Assembly (NCBI GenBank): GCA_021613535.1
Contig: CP075497.1
Span: 4,216,001 to 4,280,000, forward strand
From: Adineta vaga
Lineage: Eukaryota; Rotifera
Direction of reading: 5' to 3'
Length of the DNA stretch: 64,000 bases
The first letter of the stretch is position 1, and every line of letters starts with the position of its first letter. The notes below the pieces were generated by a model that did no database searches, was not told where the DNA came from, and saw nothing but the letters and a program-made list of their open reading frames with translations. Below, piece after piece: positions 1 to 13,000 of the stretch. A program made the position numbers and the translations under genes.

Positions 1-1437
1 AATCTTTCAATACTAGATATTTACGTTTCTAATCCATATCGTTGTAAAAGTTGACTTTTCTCATCGAAACCTTTATCCGTCTTTGGAAGAGCTTAAAAGA
101 TGAAAACAACAAAATATTTTGTATTGGAAAACTGAAAAGATCTTTTCTTCTACCTAATCTTAATGAATATGTGTCATATGGATTGTTTTGATCAGGAACA
201 AAACCATTGTGAATTAAATATTCTGCATTTGTTCGTTTTCCATAAAACATAAATATTTGTTCATCTTTTTCAATATCTTTCATTGTTTTACATTCAATTT
301 GTTTAAGATTTTCATCATAATGAATACATTCTTGACCATTTTGATGATTAAGAAAATCCATAACTGGTATTAATCCTAGTCGAGGTTCACCTTGTTCATT
401 CGAAACATTGTTTTGTCGTGTTGAAACAACACTTACTGCCCATCTATGTTCCATCAAAAAAATTACATCAATATCATCTACAGAGAATATTTACCTATAC
501 GTATCAAAAGAAAAGTTTTCCGAGAGTTTAGAAAGTGATAATTGACCCTATGAAACATTTCAAGTTATAGAAGAAAGACAATTTCGTAAGGATTTTACTT
601 TGAGAAGATTATGTAAATAACAATATTGTCTAGCAATTCGTTGTATATGCATCAGAACATCGCCTATCACAGATGAAATCAAGTTTTTTTACAATGAAAT
701 CAAAAGGAATTATTCTTACAAAGTATAGCAGATGATTTTAGTCGATTGAGTTGATCAAGATCAAAATACAATGGTGTATTGAATTGATTTGGTAAAACAT
801 CAATATACGGTTTCCATTTTGATTCTGAACGTTCATGAAGAAGAAACAATGCTAAAGCTACATTTGGCATTGAACGAAGCAATTGATCATTTGTAACTAA
901 CGAGGCAAGTGACGAAGAACTTTTAATTGTATCCGTTGTAATAGTGAGTGAAAGTGGTACATTGAGAAAACATTCGTTAGTCTAAAGATATATCAAAACG
1001 TAGATAGAAAAGGATTAAAAACAATGTATTACGCAAAGTGGTTTTGTTGCTTTTAAACCAAAACCATAGTTTTCAAATGAACAAATTGTAAAGTTTGAAG
1101 TATCAATACCATTTGAATGTAACCATTTATTGAAATCGTACAATCGTTCTTCACGATTGGAAATCGGATTTGATTTTAAAAGTTCTTAATCCATAGAAAA
1201 AAGCTCGTATTGATAATCTTCTACATCATCTTACCTTTTTCAACATCAATTACTTTTTGTAATTTCTCATAGATCGGTTCGAATTGAGACCATTTTGTTA
1301 TTTCCTTTATCGATACACATTCTATAAGAATTATTAGATTTGAAAAACTAAAACATAGGTCGATCTACCTTGATAAAGTTGAGTAATAAAATCTTCACGA
1401 TTTTGTATCAATTGTCTCTTTTTTTTCTTATCCATCT
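1..1437 (-). CDS. SETD3: SETD3, actin-histidine N-methyltransferase (5' part, continues off window)
   Basis: SETD3 methylates a histidine of actin in the cytoplasm using S-adenosylmethionine. Start chosen at the ATG on 1437 (MDKKKKRQLIQNREDFITQL), followed by several short exons. Family matches are the block NVALALFLLHERSESKWKPY at 700-882, and the SET core at about 130-457: RWAVSVVSTRQN, the cofactor-binding NHQNG, and FYGKRTNAEYLIHNGF with the catalytic-site tyrosine. An apparent stop near position 29 is avoided by a 41-nt intron (92-132, donor GTTTTC, acceptor TTTAAG). The frame then gives KSQLLQRYGLET, as in the start of the family's Rubisco-LSMT-like C-terminal domain. The last visible exon ends at 25 with a GTAAAT donor, so the rest lies outside. 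The next gene on this strand, PSME4, ends 407 bases upstream. Identity is firm; a few middle exon ends are not. Confidence 0.9.
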
Positions 1438-1844
1438 ACAATACATTCATCTTTCATACTTCAATCTTCATCGAAAACAAAAACAACAATATCAATCCTT
1501 TCTGTATATTCAATCTATGAAATTCTATTATCATGCCTAGAAATCTAGTCAGCATATAAATAAAATTACAAGTAATACATGTATATGAGTATATTAATAC
1601 TAAATCTCGAATAAATTAAAACAAGTATGAAAAAAATAGAACGATCTTTTGTTTTTAAGCATTGGTGAATAAACAAATCTTCGTTATAATAAATAGGATT
1701 GACACTATTATCGAGTTCTACAAACGGAAAAAATTCAATTGTTTTTATCAAGCGCGGATAAATAAAACTAACACCTGAGCTTCACAAATATTTAACCTAT
1801 CACAGATAGGTTCACAAATACATCTACATATCAACTTTTCTTTT
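1438..1844. other. Intergenic, SETD3 / PSME4 copy A
   Basis: About 400 AT-rich bases upstream of SETD3 and downstream of PSME4 copy A. A short minus-strand open stretch (1566-1751) has no recognisable similarity. It may hold the SETD3 promoter or 5' leader. No repeat or RNA gene seen. Confidence 0.5.
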
Positions 1845-4800
1845 CTATGCATAATAATTCGGTGACACAAGAACATCAGCAAGAATTACAAGTTGATCTT
1901 CTGTGAACTTCTCACGATGTTCATGCCACGAATCATAATGAGTTCGACGAAATTCAGATAATGATTTCTTGATCGATTTCTACAAAACAAAACAAACAAA
2001 CATCACTTTCATTACCATCTTTCTTCACACTTACTTGAATAAGATCTGGATCATGTGAATGTTCACAAAGTAACATCAATGCTTCGGGTACATCATCAGG
2101 AATATCATATGGACTCGACAAAACAATTGCACAAAGACCAAGGACACCTAGCAAACATACATCATTCTCGCTCTCAACCATCCATCATGCATCACTCACC
2201 TCCATGTCGTTTGACAATGTTCTCGACTGATGTCACTTTTTTGCCATCGACCTTTGTGAAATAACTTGTCTTGCTCATCACACGAAAATGTTTCTATGAA
2301 TGAGATGAAGAATATCAATGCAAACGAGAGAGAGAGATGAATATACATACAAGATCATCTTTGCTGACTTGAATGAATCCACATTGGTAGAAACCAGAGA
2401 GTGTGACGGATGCAACAGTTCGAACTTCGAATTGTTCATCGAAGAGACATTTGAAGACGAGTTGTCTTAATCGTTGAGCATAAGGTCGAGTGTTGAAGAG
2501 ATTCGAAAAGATCATATTTTGAACGAACTCGATGGCAGCACGACGTGCATGCCATTTTGTACTGGAACAAACCTATGAGAGGAGAGAGAGAGAGAGAAGG
2601 AAATGATGTGGATGAGAGTGAACGAATGAAATTAAATTACATATTCGAGTTGTTCGATCAATGGTTCGATGAATGGTATTTGCAGATAAGTTACAGCTAA
2701 ATACATTCGACTAATAACTGTACTTTCACGAATAAAATCATCGTTAGCAATGATACTATCAATTTCACATAACTAAAAAATGAAAGAAATCGTTAAAATA
2801 AATATATTTTAAAATCATCTGTTTGTGTACATGAGGAAATAGACGAATAATAGAACTTTTTACTGGTTGAATATAACTAGAGAACATCAAGGTGTGTAGT
2901 TGAACAACTAAGTGAGAAATAAAATAGTGCTTTATCAATAGAAGAAAATATATGTTTCTACCTGTTTCAATATAATTCAAAGCTTTACGAGCTTCAGAAT
3001 CAATTTCAACACGTTCACCCGAGATATTTGCTAGAAAATGGGAATGCTGTTTATTTCAAAAAATTAAGAATTTATTTTTACCAAGCGGTGTTTTTTCATA
3101 TATTTGAATTGCTTGAGCAAATCGTTCTCGAATATTGTCAATGAATTGATTGACATTTGGATGACGAGTAGATTGACTATTGGGTAATTTTATATCGAAA
3201 CTGAGGGAAGTTGTTAAAACACTAACAGAAAAATCGAATTTATCATTTATTACATATAATTGATCCTTTTTTTACCTTGCGATACGTTCACGAATTGCTT
3301 TATATGGATGATCGAGATGATCTTTTGCATATTGATTAATTGCCCACCATACTTCAGGAATACGCCACTCAAAATTACTTAATTTTTGTACAAGAGTCCA
3401 TTGTGATGTAGCAAGAAATGTATTTCCTGTTGCATGTGTATTAATTAACGAACGAAGAAATTCAACTGGACGATACATTCGACGAGGATCTTCATCTTCC
3501 TAGGAAAAGAAAATCAAATGTTTGGCAGAAGAGTATTTATCTATCGACATACCATGCCAAATTTGAAACATGAACCCCAATGTGTTACAGTTTCTGCACT
3601 TAGATTTGTACAGACTTCATTAAGAAACGGTGTTAATCTTTTCCAAAGTTCATCCAACTACAAGAAATAATTCATTGAAATTTCAACAAAAATCTTTTCT
3701 TTCTCTTAAATACATACCATATCTAAAGTCCAATGTTTTGAACCACGAATCATTGCTCCAGTAATTTCAGCTGCTACTCGATGACTACCTTCATGTTTTT
3801 CTTTCGTTTTTTCATGGATTAATACATATAAATGTTCCATAAAAGTATCTATTAATACTAAACCAAAATTTCGGAAGAGACCCTATAGATAGAAAACAAA
3901 AGTAGATAAATCATCCTCATCCTTATCATTTACTTTGAACATTCGAAATCGATGAATATCAAAATTAATTTCTTCTTCTTCTTCGTCCAAAACCATTAAT
4001 TGAATGAATTTACTTATAAAATCTTTGTCAACAAATCTCTCATACAAGATTGATACATTTTCAGGCATTGTCTCCTTTGTATATCGTTCTCGTTTGTTCA
4101 TTGGATATCGAATTATCTTGGGCCACTTGTAATATCCATGATAACTTTTATCTAGGAAACAAGTTTCTTCCCATTCTTGTTGTGATGTAGGTGGCTTATA
4201 GTTATTGATAGTGAGCCAAAGATTATCATCACGATCACCAGGATGACATTCATTGATGTTAACAGGTCGATGAAGAATTTGATCGAGAGTTTTTTCGATA
4301 TAGATTCGAGGTGGTTTTTGTAGACGAGTAAATGCTGCAATACCTTTTTCTGAAATCTATACAAATCAATGAATTATTCATGGAAAGATCCTATGAATCT
4401 AATGAATATTAACCTTTCGTAATTCAACATTATCGTGAACAAGAAAATCGACAAATGTTCGAATACATGATGATGGAAGTGCGATAGGTCTTTGTAAAAG
4501 TAACCAAATAAACGCCATCGTCATTTCTTGTTGTCGCCATGTTCTTGAATTAAAAATGAAATTTAAAAAAGTATTGATAGAAAAGAATAATCAAATAACA
4601 TACAATACATTTCCATAAAATAATGAATTCAAGGTTTCCATCACATTATTATATGACTGAATATTTGCTTGATTTCTTTCTTCTCTCAATTGATCTCTAA
4701 ATGTTAACTCATTGGCTTCCAATGGTCGCCATAAAGAAATAGCAGCTTGTACTGATGCATCATTGATATCTTCTGTGACTGCTGGCGTATCAAATTGTTT

Positions 4801-7800
4801 TCCAATTTTTTCCATAATTCGATCAAGTAGATTTTGTGTACTAACTTTTGTAGCATGCACTGTACGTGCAAGTGATGGCCATAATTTTTCAAGTAATGTC
4901 CATGAATGTTTTGTTGGAATAAAAATTGAATCGTTTCCAAGAAGAATATAGAGACAACCTTTGATTTGATCATGATCAGCTTCGTCTGGACTATTCAATA
5001 ATTCAAGAATACGGTCAATTATTACTTGATATGAGAAAAGATAACGTCGTAGAATATGAAATAGATACACTTGTGCATTACGACGTACCTAGGAAGAAAG
5101 ATATGTTATGTGTAGGTAAAGTATGTCTCAACTTACTTCACTATAACGATGAATTGATAATTCGAACAATTTCAAAATGACTTGTTTATCTATTTCAGTT
5201 AAACTTTGATAGTTACTAATGGAAAATAACTATTGTAAAAATTAAAGAAAACATCAATGATCTTATCATTGTATGTAGAAAATGGCTGATTTACTTCAAG
5301 TTGAACATTTATACGTTTAATGATAATAAATCGTGGATGTTTTCGTTTGCCCGATAATTTATTTTTAAACAGTAATTTACTTGTTTCCAGATCTTTACAT
5401 AATTTTTCGACATAGTTTTCAAATACTCCAAAAAAGACCGATGTTATCGAATAAATCTAAACGAGCAGATAATATTTCCTCAAAAAACAATAGAACTAAT
5501 CTAGAATACCTTTAAAGCTGTTTTCATGGATGAAGCATCATCAGAATGATTTTCAACAAGAACATCTAAATGAATGAAAGTTATTCATATTTATCGTTTC
5601 TATCAACAGAAATTTACCAAGTAAATTTCCAATATCAGTTAACAGACGTATTCGCAAATTTTCTTTGAAATCTAAAATAGTCATGAAGATGTTTACGACT
5701 AGACAAGACTTTTTCTCTACTTAACAATAACTTACTAGGTTCTTTCGCATATAGTGTATATTTAGCACGTTTTCTTGTATCAAACGGTACAACTGATAGT
5801 ACTCTAAAAGGAGCAATATGTAACTGAAAAGTATTTGAATTATTACTTACAGATTGGTTACTTCTGGACTATCAATACGTGGTACCATGCGAAAACATCC
5901 TATAGCCATAAAACGAATCAATGTGAGTGATCTCAATCGTTCATCATTCGACATTTTCGAGCATTTTTCATTCAATAATTGTAATTCAGGATATATAAAT
6001 GTTTCAACAAATTCACATGCAAAATCAACTTCCTCTGCATTCGGAACATGAAATTGAACTTGAAGATCATCTAATTCAACATGTTGACCCCATGCCTACA
6101 ATAAAACAGTCAATTTCACAGCACTCTCATCTAAGAAACAAGATCAACATACGCGAATGGGAAGAAAATCAGTAAATGGTTCTTCGATGTTTTCAGTAGT
6201 TAAACGATATTCATTTGGATATACATAAGATAATGATTTCAGTAGATTTTTTGCAGCATTAGCAACAGTTTCATAAGATTCTTTATGAATAATACGAATG
6301 CATTGATGGAAAACGGAAAAAATCATTTGTTTATAAATGAGTAATGCATCACCACGAGCACGAACCAATTCAGAAAATAATGTTAAACACCAAGTTAGTT
6401 CTGTATCTCCTTTATGATCAGTTAATACTAATGAATCTGATTGAGTGATAATCTTGTTGATGCGTTCACATGTTTGTGGTAGAAGACATTTGAGTGTTTC
6501 TTCTGGTTTACCTTTGAGAATAGCTCGCACAAGTCCATTCAAAAGTTTACTTATTTTAGGTGAAAATGAAGATGCTGCTAGAAAGTTTGTTATCTTTTCT
6601 CGTATCATCTAAATCAAGAGTATTTCTTTTCTGATATGGAATCATTACAATTAATAAACATACTTGAAAGATTTTGTCACTACATTGTTGAACAATACCA
6701 GCTATCATGTTGGTCAATTCTTGACCAGCCTCTTGATCTTCCAAATTACTTTCATTTGTTAACATAACAGCATCCGACATTTCTGTCGAAAGAGTCTCGA
6801 TCATTCGAAATGTACGATTTAGAAATTCACTGATGAAGTCTTCAAATTTCGCTGTTGACAAACATACTTCTTTCTCAATCTATTATTAAAAACAACAGCT
6901 TGTATCACTCAGTTCAATCTTCATCTGATGGTAATCTTACTTCAGTGAGATCATTTCGAGTATGTACAGCTGATGAACAATCGACACATGTGACAAGCAT
7001 CAGAATAGCATTGAGAAACTGAAATGTGACTGCTGTCTTTTTGAAATCATTCGAATCGATGCCTGGTAGTACAGACATCAATAATGGTAGAACATAGGTT
7101 TGACCTTGTGAAAAACGAGGTGTTTGTCGAACGATCTCTCGTGTCATACCAGCAAGACAAGTAATAACAGCCGTGAAGCGATGTGGTTCAGTAATACTAT
7201 CGATCGATAAAAACAGTCTAAAAATTCATCAAATCAACCGATGATTAATCAATAATTGGAAAAAGAATAATAAATACGAACAATTCAACCAATGGTGGGA
7301 CAACTAATTCTGGCCGAAGTTGTGATAAACAATGACATGCTTTAGCTGCTTCTTCAAGATGTGCTTTATTAAACACAGAAATAAAGACACATTCTTTCAC
7401 GCAATTAACAAAATCAGTAATATCATCTTCTGTAAGTCGATAAGATTTTGGTGGATTAAAATGCCAAGCACAGTCAGGTTTTCGTTCTCTAGAATATATC
7501 CATGAATAGATCAAGAAATAAAATTTAACTTAACATACAAATGAACTCGATCGATAAATGCTTGTGATAGTTTTGAAAGAAAACTAACAAGATCTTGTTG
7601 AAAATCTCCTGTATTTGACGGATGATAAAATGTTTTCGTTGCAGTAAATAAATCTTTTAAGTATTGTAAACATGAACTTCCATTTCCCATCATTGCTACA
7701 AGCCATGTAGATATAATTGTTAACGAATAACTTTGTGATTGAGTAGATACTTGAACATTTGCAACAGGAAGCGAAAAATTTTTCAATATTCGTGTGAAAA

Positions 7801-8856
7801 TCTAAGAAAAAAAGCACAATATGTCATATGACGGTACGAAATTATATGTAATAAAAATACTTTCGGAAGCCAAGGTTCCCAATCAACATAACCAATATTA
7901 CACCAAGCAACAAAAGAGAAGATGTTGATTACATTCTAAAATGTTCATCTGTGAAATATCATATGAAAATGATTGAGTGAAAAACAAACTTGTTCCCAAT
8001 CAGGACTATTTGTTACACTTTCCCAAATACCTAGCAATTCCTGTAACCATAATCTAAATGCAGAATTTTAATGAACAAAATTTTATCTATTCATATCTGC
8101 ATACTTAAATCCTTGTTCATGTAAATTTGGTGGTAAATGAACAGGTAATAACAAATCTAAATAACACATTGCATCACTGAATGCTGAATCAAACGGACAT
8201 AACCATGGTCGAAATTCATCTAATATCTCTTGGGTTGCAGTTGCTGATAGATATGGTCGACAGCTGCGAACACAGTATAGAAGTGATTTTTCGATATCAC
8301 TAAATATAAAAATATCAATCGTACATTTCTAATTTCCAAATAGAAAATAATACAAACTTGGGCAAAGCTACTAATGAATATGATTCATCATTATTGAAAA
8401 GAATTAATTTAATCCATATATAAAGTAGATGCCAATCGATGATTAGATCATCTCTTGTTATCAAACGAGATTTCCTAGAATAAATATAAAAAGGAAATTG
8501 ATGAATAGAATATAGAAAAGAAATTCTACTAACGTCAAAAGTTCATCTATAATATCAAAACTTGTTTTTGCATTGGAATAATTCAAATCCGGAATTGTAA
8601 GAACACTTAGATATAAATGAATTAATTTCAAATGATCACTTTTTGTAAATGAAAAACCATAGAGTGAAATGAATTGTTGTAATTTTGATGACCATAATGG
8701 AAAGCCTGGTCGTAATTCACGTAATTGAATAATTCGAGAAAGATTTTCACATATTTCCTCAAATGATTCTAAACTTTGCTGTTTGATTGTATCATAAAAT
8801 GGCAAAAATGTATTGTAAACATTCGGTTTTTGAAGATTATCTTTATTAGAAGACAT
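1845..8856 (-). CDS. PSME4: PSME4 / PA200 proteasome activator, tandem copy A
   Basis: PA200 is a large HEAT-repeat solenoid that caps the 20S proteasome and stimulates degradation of peptides and acetylated histones. The start at 8856 gives [20 protein letters not shown]; about 30 short exons follow, and the stop is at 1845-1847. Strong family blocks are [20 protein letters not shown] near the N terminus, [19 protein letters not shown] (6144-6608), [18 protein letters not shown] (4591-5070) and, at the C terminus, [18 protein letters not shown] then [20 protein letters not shown]. The last three residues are YYA, the HbYX-type tail that inserts into the 20S alpha-ring pocket, so the docking end is intact. 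I estimate roughly 1,770 residues against 1,843 in human. No frame break noticed. Several tracts are almost identical to copy B, introns included. Confidence 0.93.
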
Positions 8857-10020
8857 TCGTTTTTAATTATCTAATAAGAAACAAAAAAAGGAATTGACTT
8901 TCATCAACAAATCAGACAACTACAAAACATCACGTGAAATCATGTATAAGTTACACGATGAGTCATTGTTATAATAGTTTTTCTGTCACATGAATACGGT
9001 TACTTATTCGTCAACACTACAAACACTATTCAATCTGCAAACTTATAGTTATTTTTAAAATATCTGCATTAATTAGATACTTAAAATATTGCGATTATTG
9101 AGATTTATGATCAACAATTATTTAACAAACCAATAGAATCATATCGAAAATTATCTACTAGTTACATTATCTAAATAATTACTAAAGCGCTAGAAATCAT
9201 TTACTTTACCTCCCTATTATTCTCAGCTATACTGTTTCAGTCACAAAAGAGAAATATTTATTCTAATATTAATTTTATGAATTTCTTGTCTATAGAGATA
9301 CGTAATTGAAGAAGGATGTCAAAACAATACACCTACGGCATGATACTATCTATTCATGAAAGAAAAACATTACTAGTATTTTTACAAAAAGTCATGTATC
9401 ACTAGGAGAATGAGAAACGTAAAGTGTTTTATAGCTGTAATATATATAAAATACATTAAAATCTTTCTTGTATCAATTTTAGTCTTAAAATTTGCAGATT
9501 CTATGTTCTTTAGCAGATGAATACAGATTAGAAAGATCAATCATCGAAACATGCATCCCATTTTGGATTATTATCTAAGGTTAACTCATTTTCATGCAGT
9601 AAAAATCTCTCCACCGTCATAAGAGCCGAATAATACCTATGTGTGTATACATCTGAATTCAATCGATATGTTATCTAAAGCGAAAAATTCTCTCATTTTT
9701 GTGATATATATGTATACATATATATATTTGTAGAATAAAAAAACAACAAAAAGAACATGAAAGAATCGTCTTCGTTTCGTAAGAAGGAAAAACTGTTTTT
9801 TTTCTTTTCTTTCATTAACACAAAAAGCAGAATACGTAGTTTTCACCATAAACAACAAAGAAAAAGAATCTTGGATATGAGAACAGATTATACTAGACAA
9901 GAACAAGTTTTAAACAGAAAAGAAACCGGGACATTTTCTATCAATTCGATTCTTGATTTGAGAAAAGGAAACGAGAAAATCACAGCAACTGTATTCGTTG
10001 CACAATATCGTTCGATTGTT
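8857..10020. other. Intergenic between the PSME4 copies
   Basis: About 1.2 kb of AT-rich sequence between the ATG of copy A and the stop of copy B. It should hold the promoter of copy A and the 3' UTR of copy B. A plus-strand open frame at 9757-10137 runs into the antisense of copy B's last exon and looks accidental. Only short AT-microsatellite stretches (for example 9705-9728) were seen. Confidence 0.5.
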
Positions 10021-13000
10021 TCAAGCATAGTAACTAGGCGATATGAGAACATCAGCAAGAATTGCGAGTTGATCTTCTGTGAACTTCTCACGATGTTCAT
10101 GCCACGAATCATAATGAGTTCGACGAAATTCAGATAATGATTTCTTGATCGATTTCTACAAAACAAAACAAACAAACATCACTTTCATTACCATCTTTCT
10201 TCACACTTACTTGAATAAGATCTGGATCATGTGAATGTTCACAAAGTAACATCAATGCTTCGGGTACATCATCAGGAATATCATATGGACTCGATAAAAC
10301 AATTGCACAAAGACCAAGGACACCTAGCAAACATACATCATTCTCGCTCTCAACCATCCATCATGCATCACTCACCTCCATGTCGTTTGACAATGTTCTC
10401 GACTGATGTCACTTTTTTGCCATCGACCTTTGTGAAATAACTTGTCTTGCTCATCACACGAAAATGTTTCTATGAATGAGATGAAGAATATCAATGAAAA
10501 TGAAAGAGAGAGAGAGAGATAAGAGATGAATATACATACAAGATCATCTTTGCTGACTTGAATGAATCCACATTGGTAGAAGCCAGAGAGTGTGACGGAT
10601 GCAACAGTTCGAACTTCGAATTGTTCATCGAAGAGACATTTGAAGACGAGTTGTCTTAATCGTTGAGCATAAGGTCGAGTGTTGAAGAGATTCGAAAAGA
10701 TCATATTTTGAACGAACTCGATGGCAGCACGACGTGCATGCCATTTTGTACTGGAACAAACCTATGAGAGGAGAGAGAGAGAGAGAGAGAGAAGGAAATG
10801 ATGTGGATGAGAGTGAACGAATGAAATTAAATTACATATTCGAGTTGTTCGATCAATGGTTCGATGAATGAAGTGTGTAAATAGGTCATGGCCACGCACA
10901 TACGACTAATTGTTAAATTTTTTCGAATAAAATCATCGTTAGCAACGATACTTTCTAATTCACAAAGCTGAAAAAAACGATAGGAGATAATAGAATCTTG
11001 AAGTTCATAGAAGAAAAGATCATACATAGGGGAATAATCGAATTACTCCAAGTTTCATTGGTTGCAAACACCTGGTAAAAAAATGTGTATGCATTTGTAT
11101 CACTAAAGAATAAGTATAAAATATCTTTCGTAATTAATAGAATCATTATATACTAACCTGTTTCAATGAAATTCAAAGCTTTACGAGCTTCGGGATCGAT
11201 CTCAACTACTTGTCCTGATACATTCGCTGCAATAGAAGGAATTAGATCAAATTTATTCTATCATAAAACACTTTACCCAAAGGTGTTCTTTCATAGATTT
11301 CAATTGCTTGTTTCAATCGTTCACGCATAGTATCGATGAATTCATTTGCATTCGGATGACGAATCGATTGACCATTGGGTAGTGTTACATCATAACTCAA
11401 GGATGTTGATAAGACACTAAATAAACAAATATATTCCAAACAAAAACATTGCCTTTTGTTGATTGCTTACTTGGCGATGCGTTCCCGAAAAGCTTTAAAT
11501 GGATGATCAATTAATTCACGAGCCTGTTCATGGATTGTACACCATAATTCTGGTACACGCCATTCAAAATTAGTTATTGTTTGCACAAGATACCACCGTG
11601 ATGTTTCAAGAAATGTATTTCCTACTGTATGTGTATTAATCAGTGAACGAAGAAATTCAATTGGACGATACATTCGACGGGGATCTTCATCTTCCTATAA
11701 ATCGAAGAAAGATTGTTCGATTTATGAATAAAAAAGTTAATAACATCTACTAACTATGCCTAATTTTAAACATGTACCCCAATGTGAAAGTGTTTCTGGA
11801 CTGAGATTTAAACACACTGCAGTCAAAAATGGTGTGAGTTTTTTCCAAAGTTCATCCAACTACAAGAAATAATTCATTTTTTTTATAAAATAAAATAAAA
11901 AAGAACCAACCATATCGACTGTCCAACATTTTGATCCACGAATCATACCAGCTACAATTTCTGCAGCTACTCGATGACTACCTTCATGTTTTTCTTTCGT
12001 TTTTTCATTGATCAATACATATAATCTTTCAATAAAATTGTCAACAAATGCTGGACCGAAATTACGAAAGAGTCCCTAAGAAAACATATTGATTATTATT
12101 GCATATGAAAGACAAATATATCTATCTCTACTTTGAACATATTAAAGCGTCTGGGATCAAAATTAATCTTTCCTTTTTCTTCATCCAAGACCATAAATTG
12201 AATGAATTTACTTATAAAATCTTTGTCAACAAATCTCTCATACAAGATTGATACATTTTCAGGCATTGTCTCTTTTGTATATCGTTCTCGTTTGTTCATT
12301 GGATATCGAATTATCTTGGGCCACTTGTAATATCCATGATAACTTTTATCTAGGAAACAAGTTTCTTCCCATTCTTGTTGTGATGTAGGTGGCTTATAGT
12401 TATTGATAGTGAGCCAAAGATTATCATCACGATCACCAGGCTGACATTCATTGATGTTAACAGGTCGATGAAGAATTTGATCGAGAGTTTTTTCGATATA
12501 GATTCGAGGTGGTTTTTGTAGACGAGTAAATGCTGCAATACCTTCTTCAGCAATCTAAATAAACGAGTATGATTAAAACATATAGATAAATAGTAAAAAG
12601 TGAACCTTTCGTAATTCAACATTATCGTGAACAAGAAAATCGACAAATGTTCGAATACATGATGATGGTATTGGTACTCGTTTTTGGAGAAGTAACCAAA
12701 TCAATGACATTGTTGTTTCTTGTTGTCGCCATGTTCTAAATAGTATTAATGCGAAAAGATAGTTGATTCACATATAAAAAGAACAGTTCCCGATGACTGA
12801 TAACGAATATTAACAACTTCAGAGAAGATAAACTTCACTTAATGAGCATTCGTTGTCAGTGCAAGAAGAAGCTTTGCTCATGTATTCGTAGCTTTACTCA
12901 TCAATGATTTTGAGGCAATCTGAATAATTCATTTTATATATACTATATCGTTACTACTTACATAGAATCGCCTCTGAGTAATCCATTCAATGTTTCCATG

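Noticed and set aside
1-130. SETD3 ending with RIKVSMRKVNFYNDMD
   Set aside because: A 41-nt intron gives the family-like frame KSQLLQRYGLET and an open donor at the edge; the stop belongs to another frame.
2055-2264. Plus-strand open frame repeated almost identically at 10231-10440
   Set aside because: Its conservation is explained by the PSME4 exon on the other strand and by gene conversion between the copies.
9757-10137. 126-codon plus-strand open frame between the PSME4 copies
   Set aside because: Low-complexity Lys/Phe-rich start and a second half that is only the antisense of the conserved PSME4 C-terminal exon.
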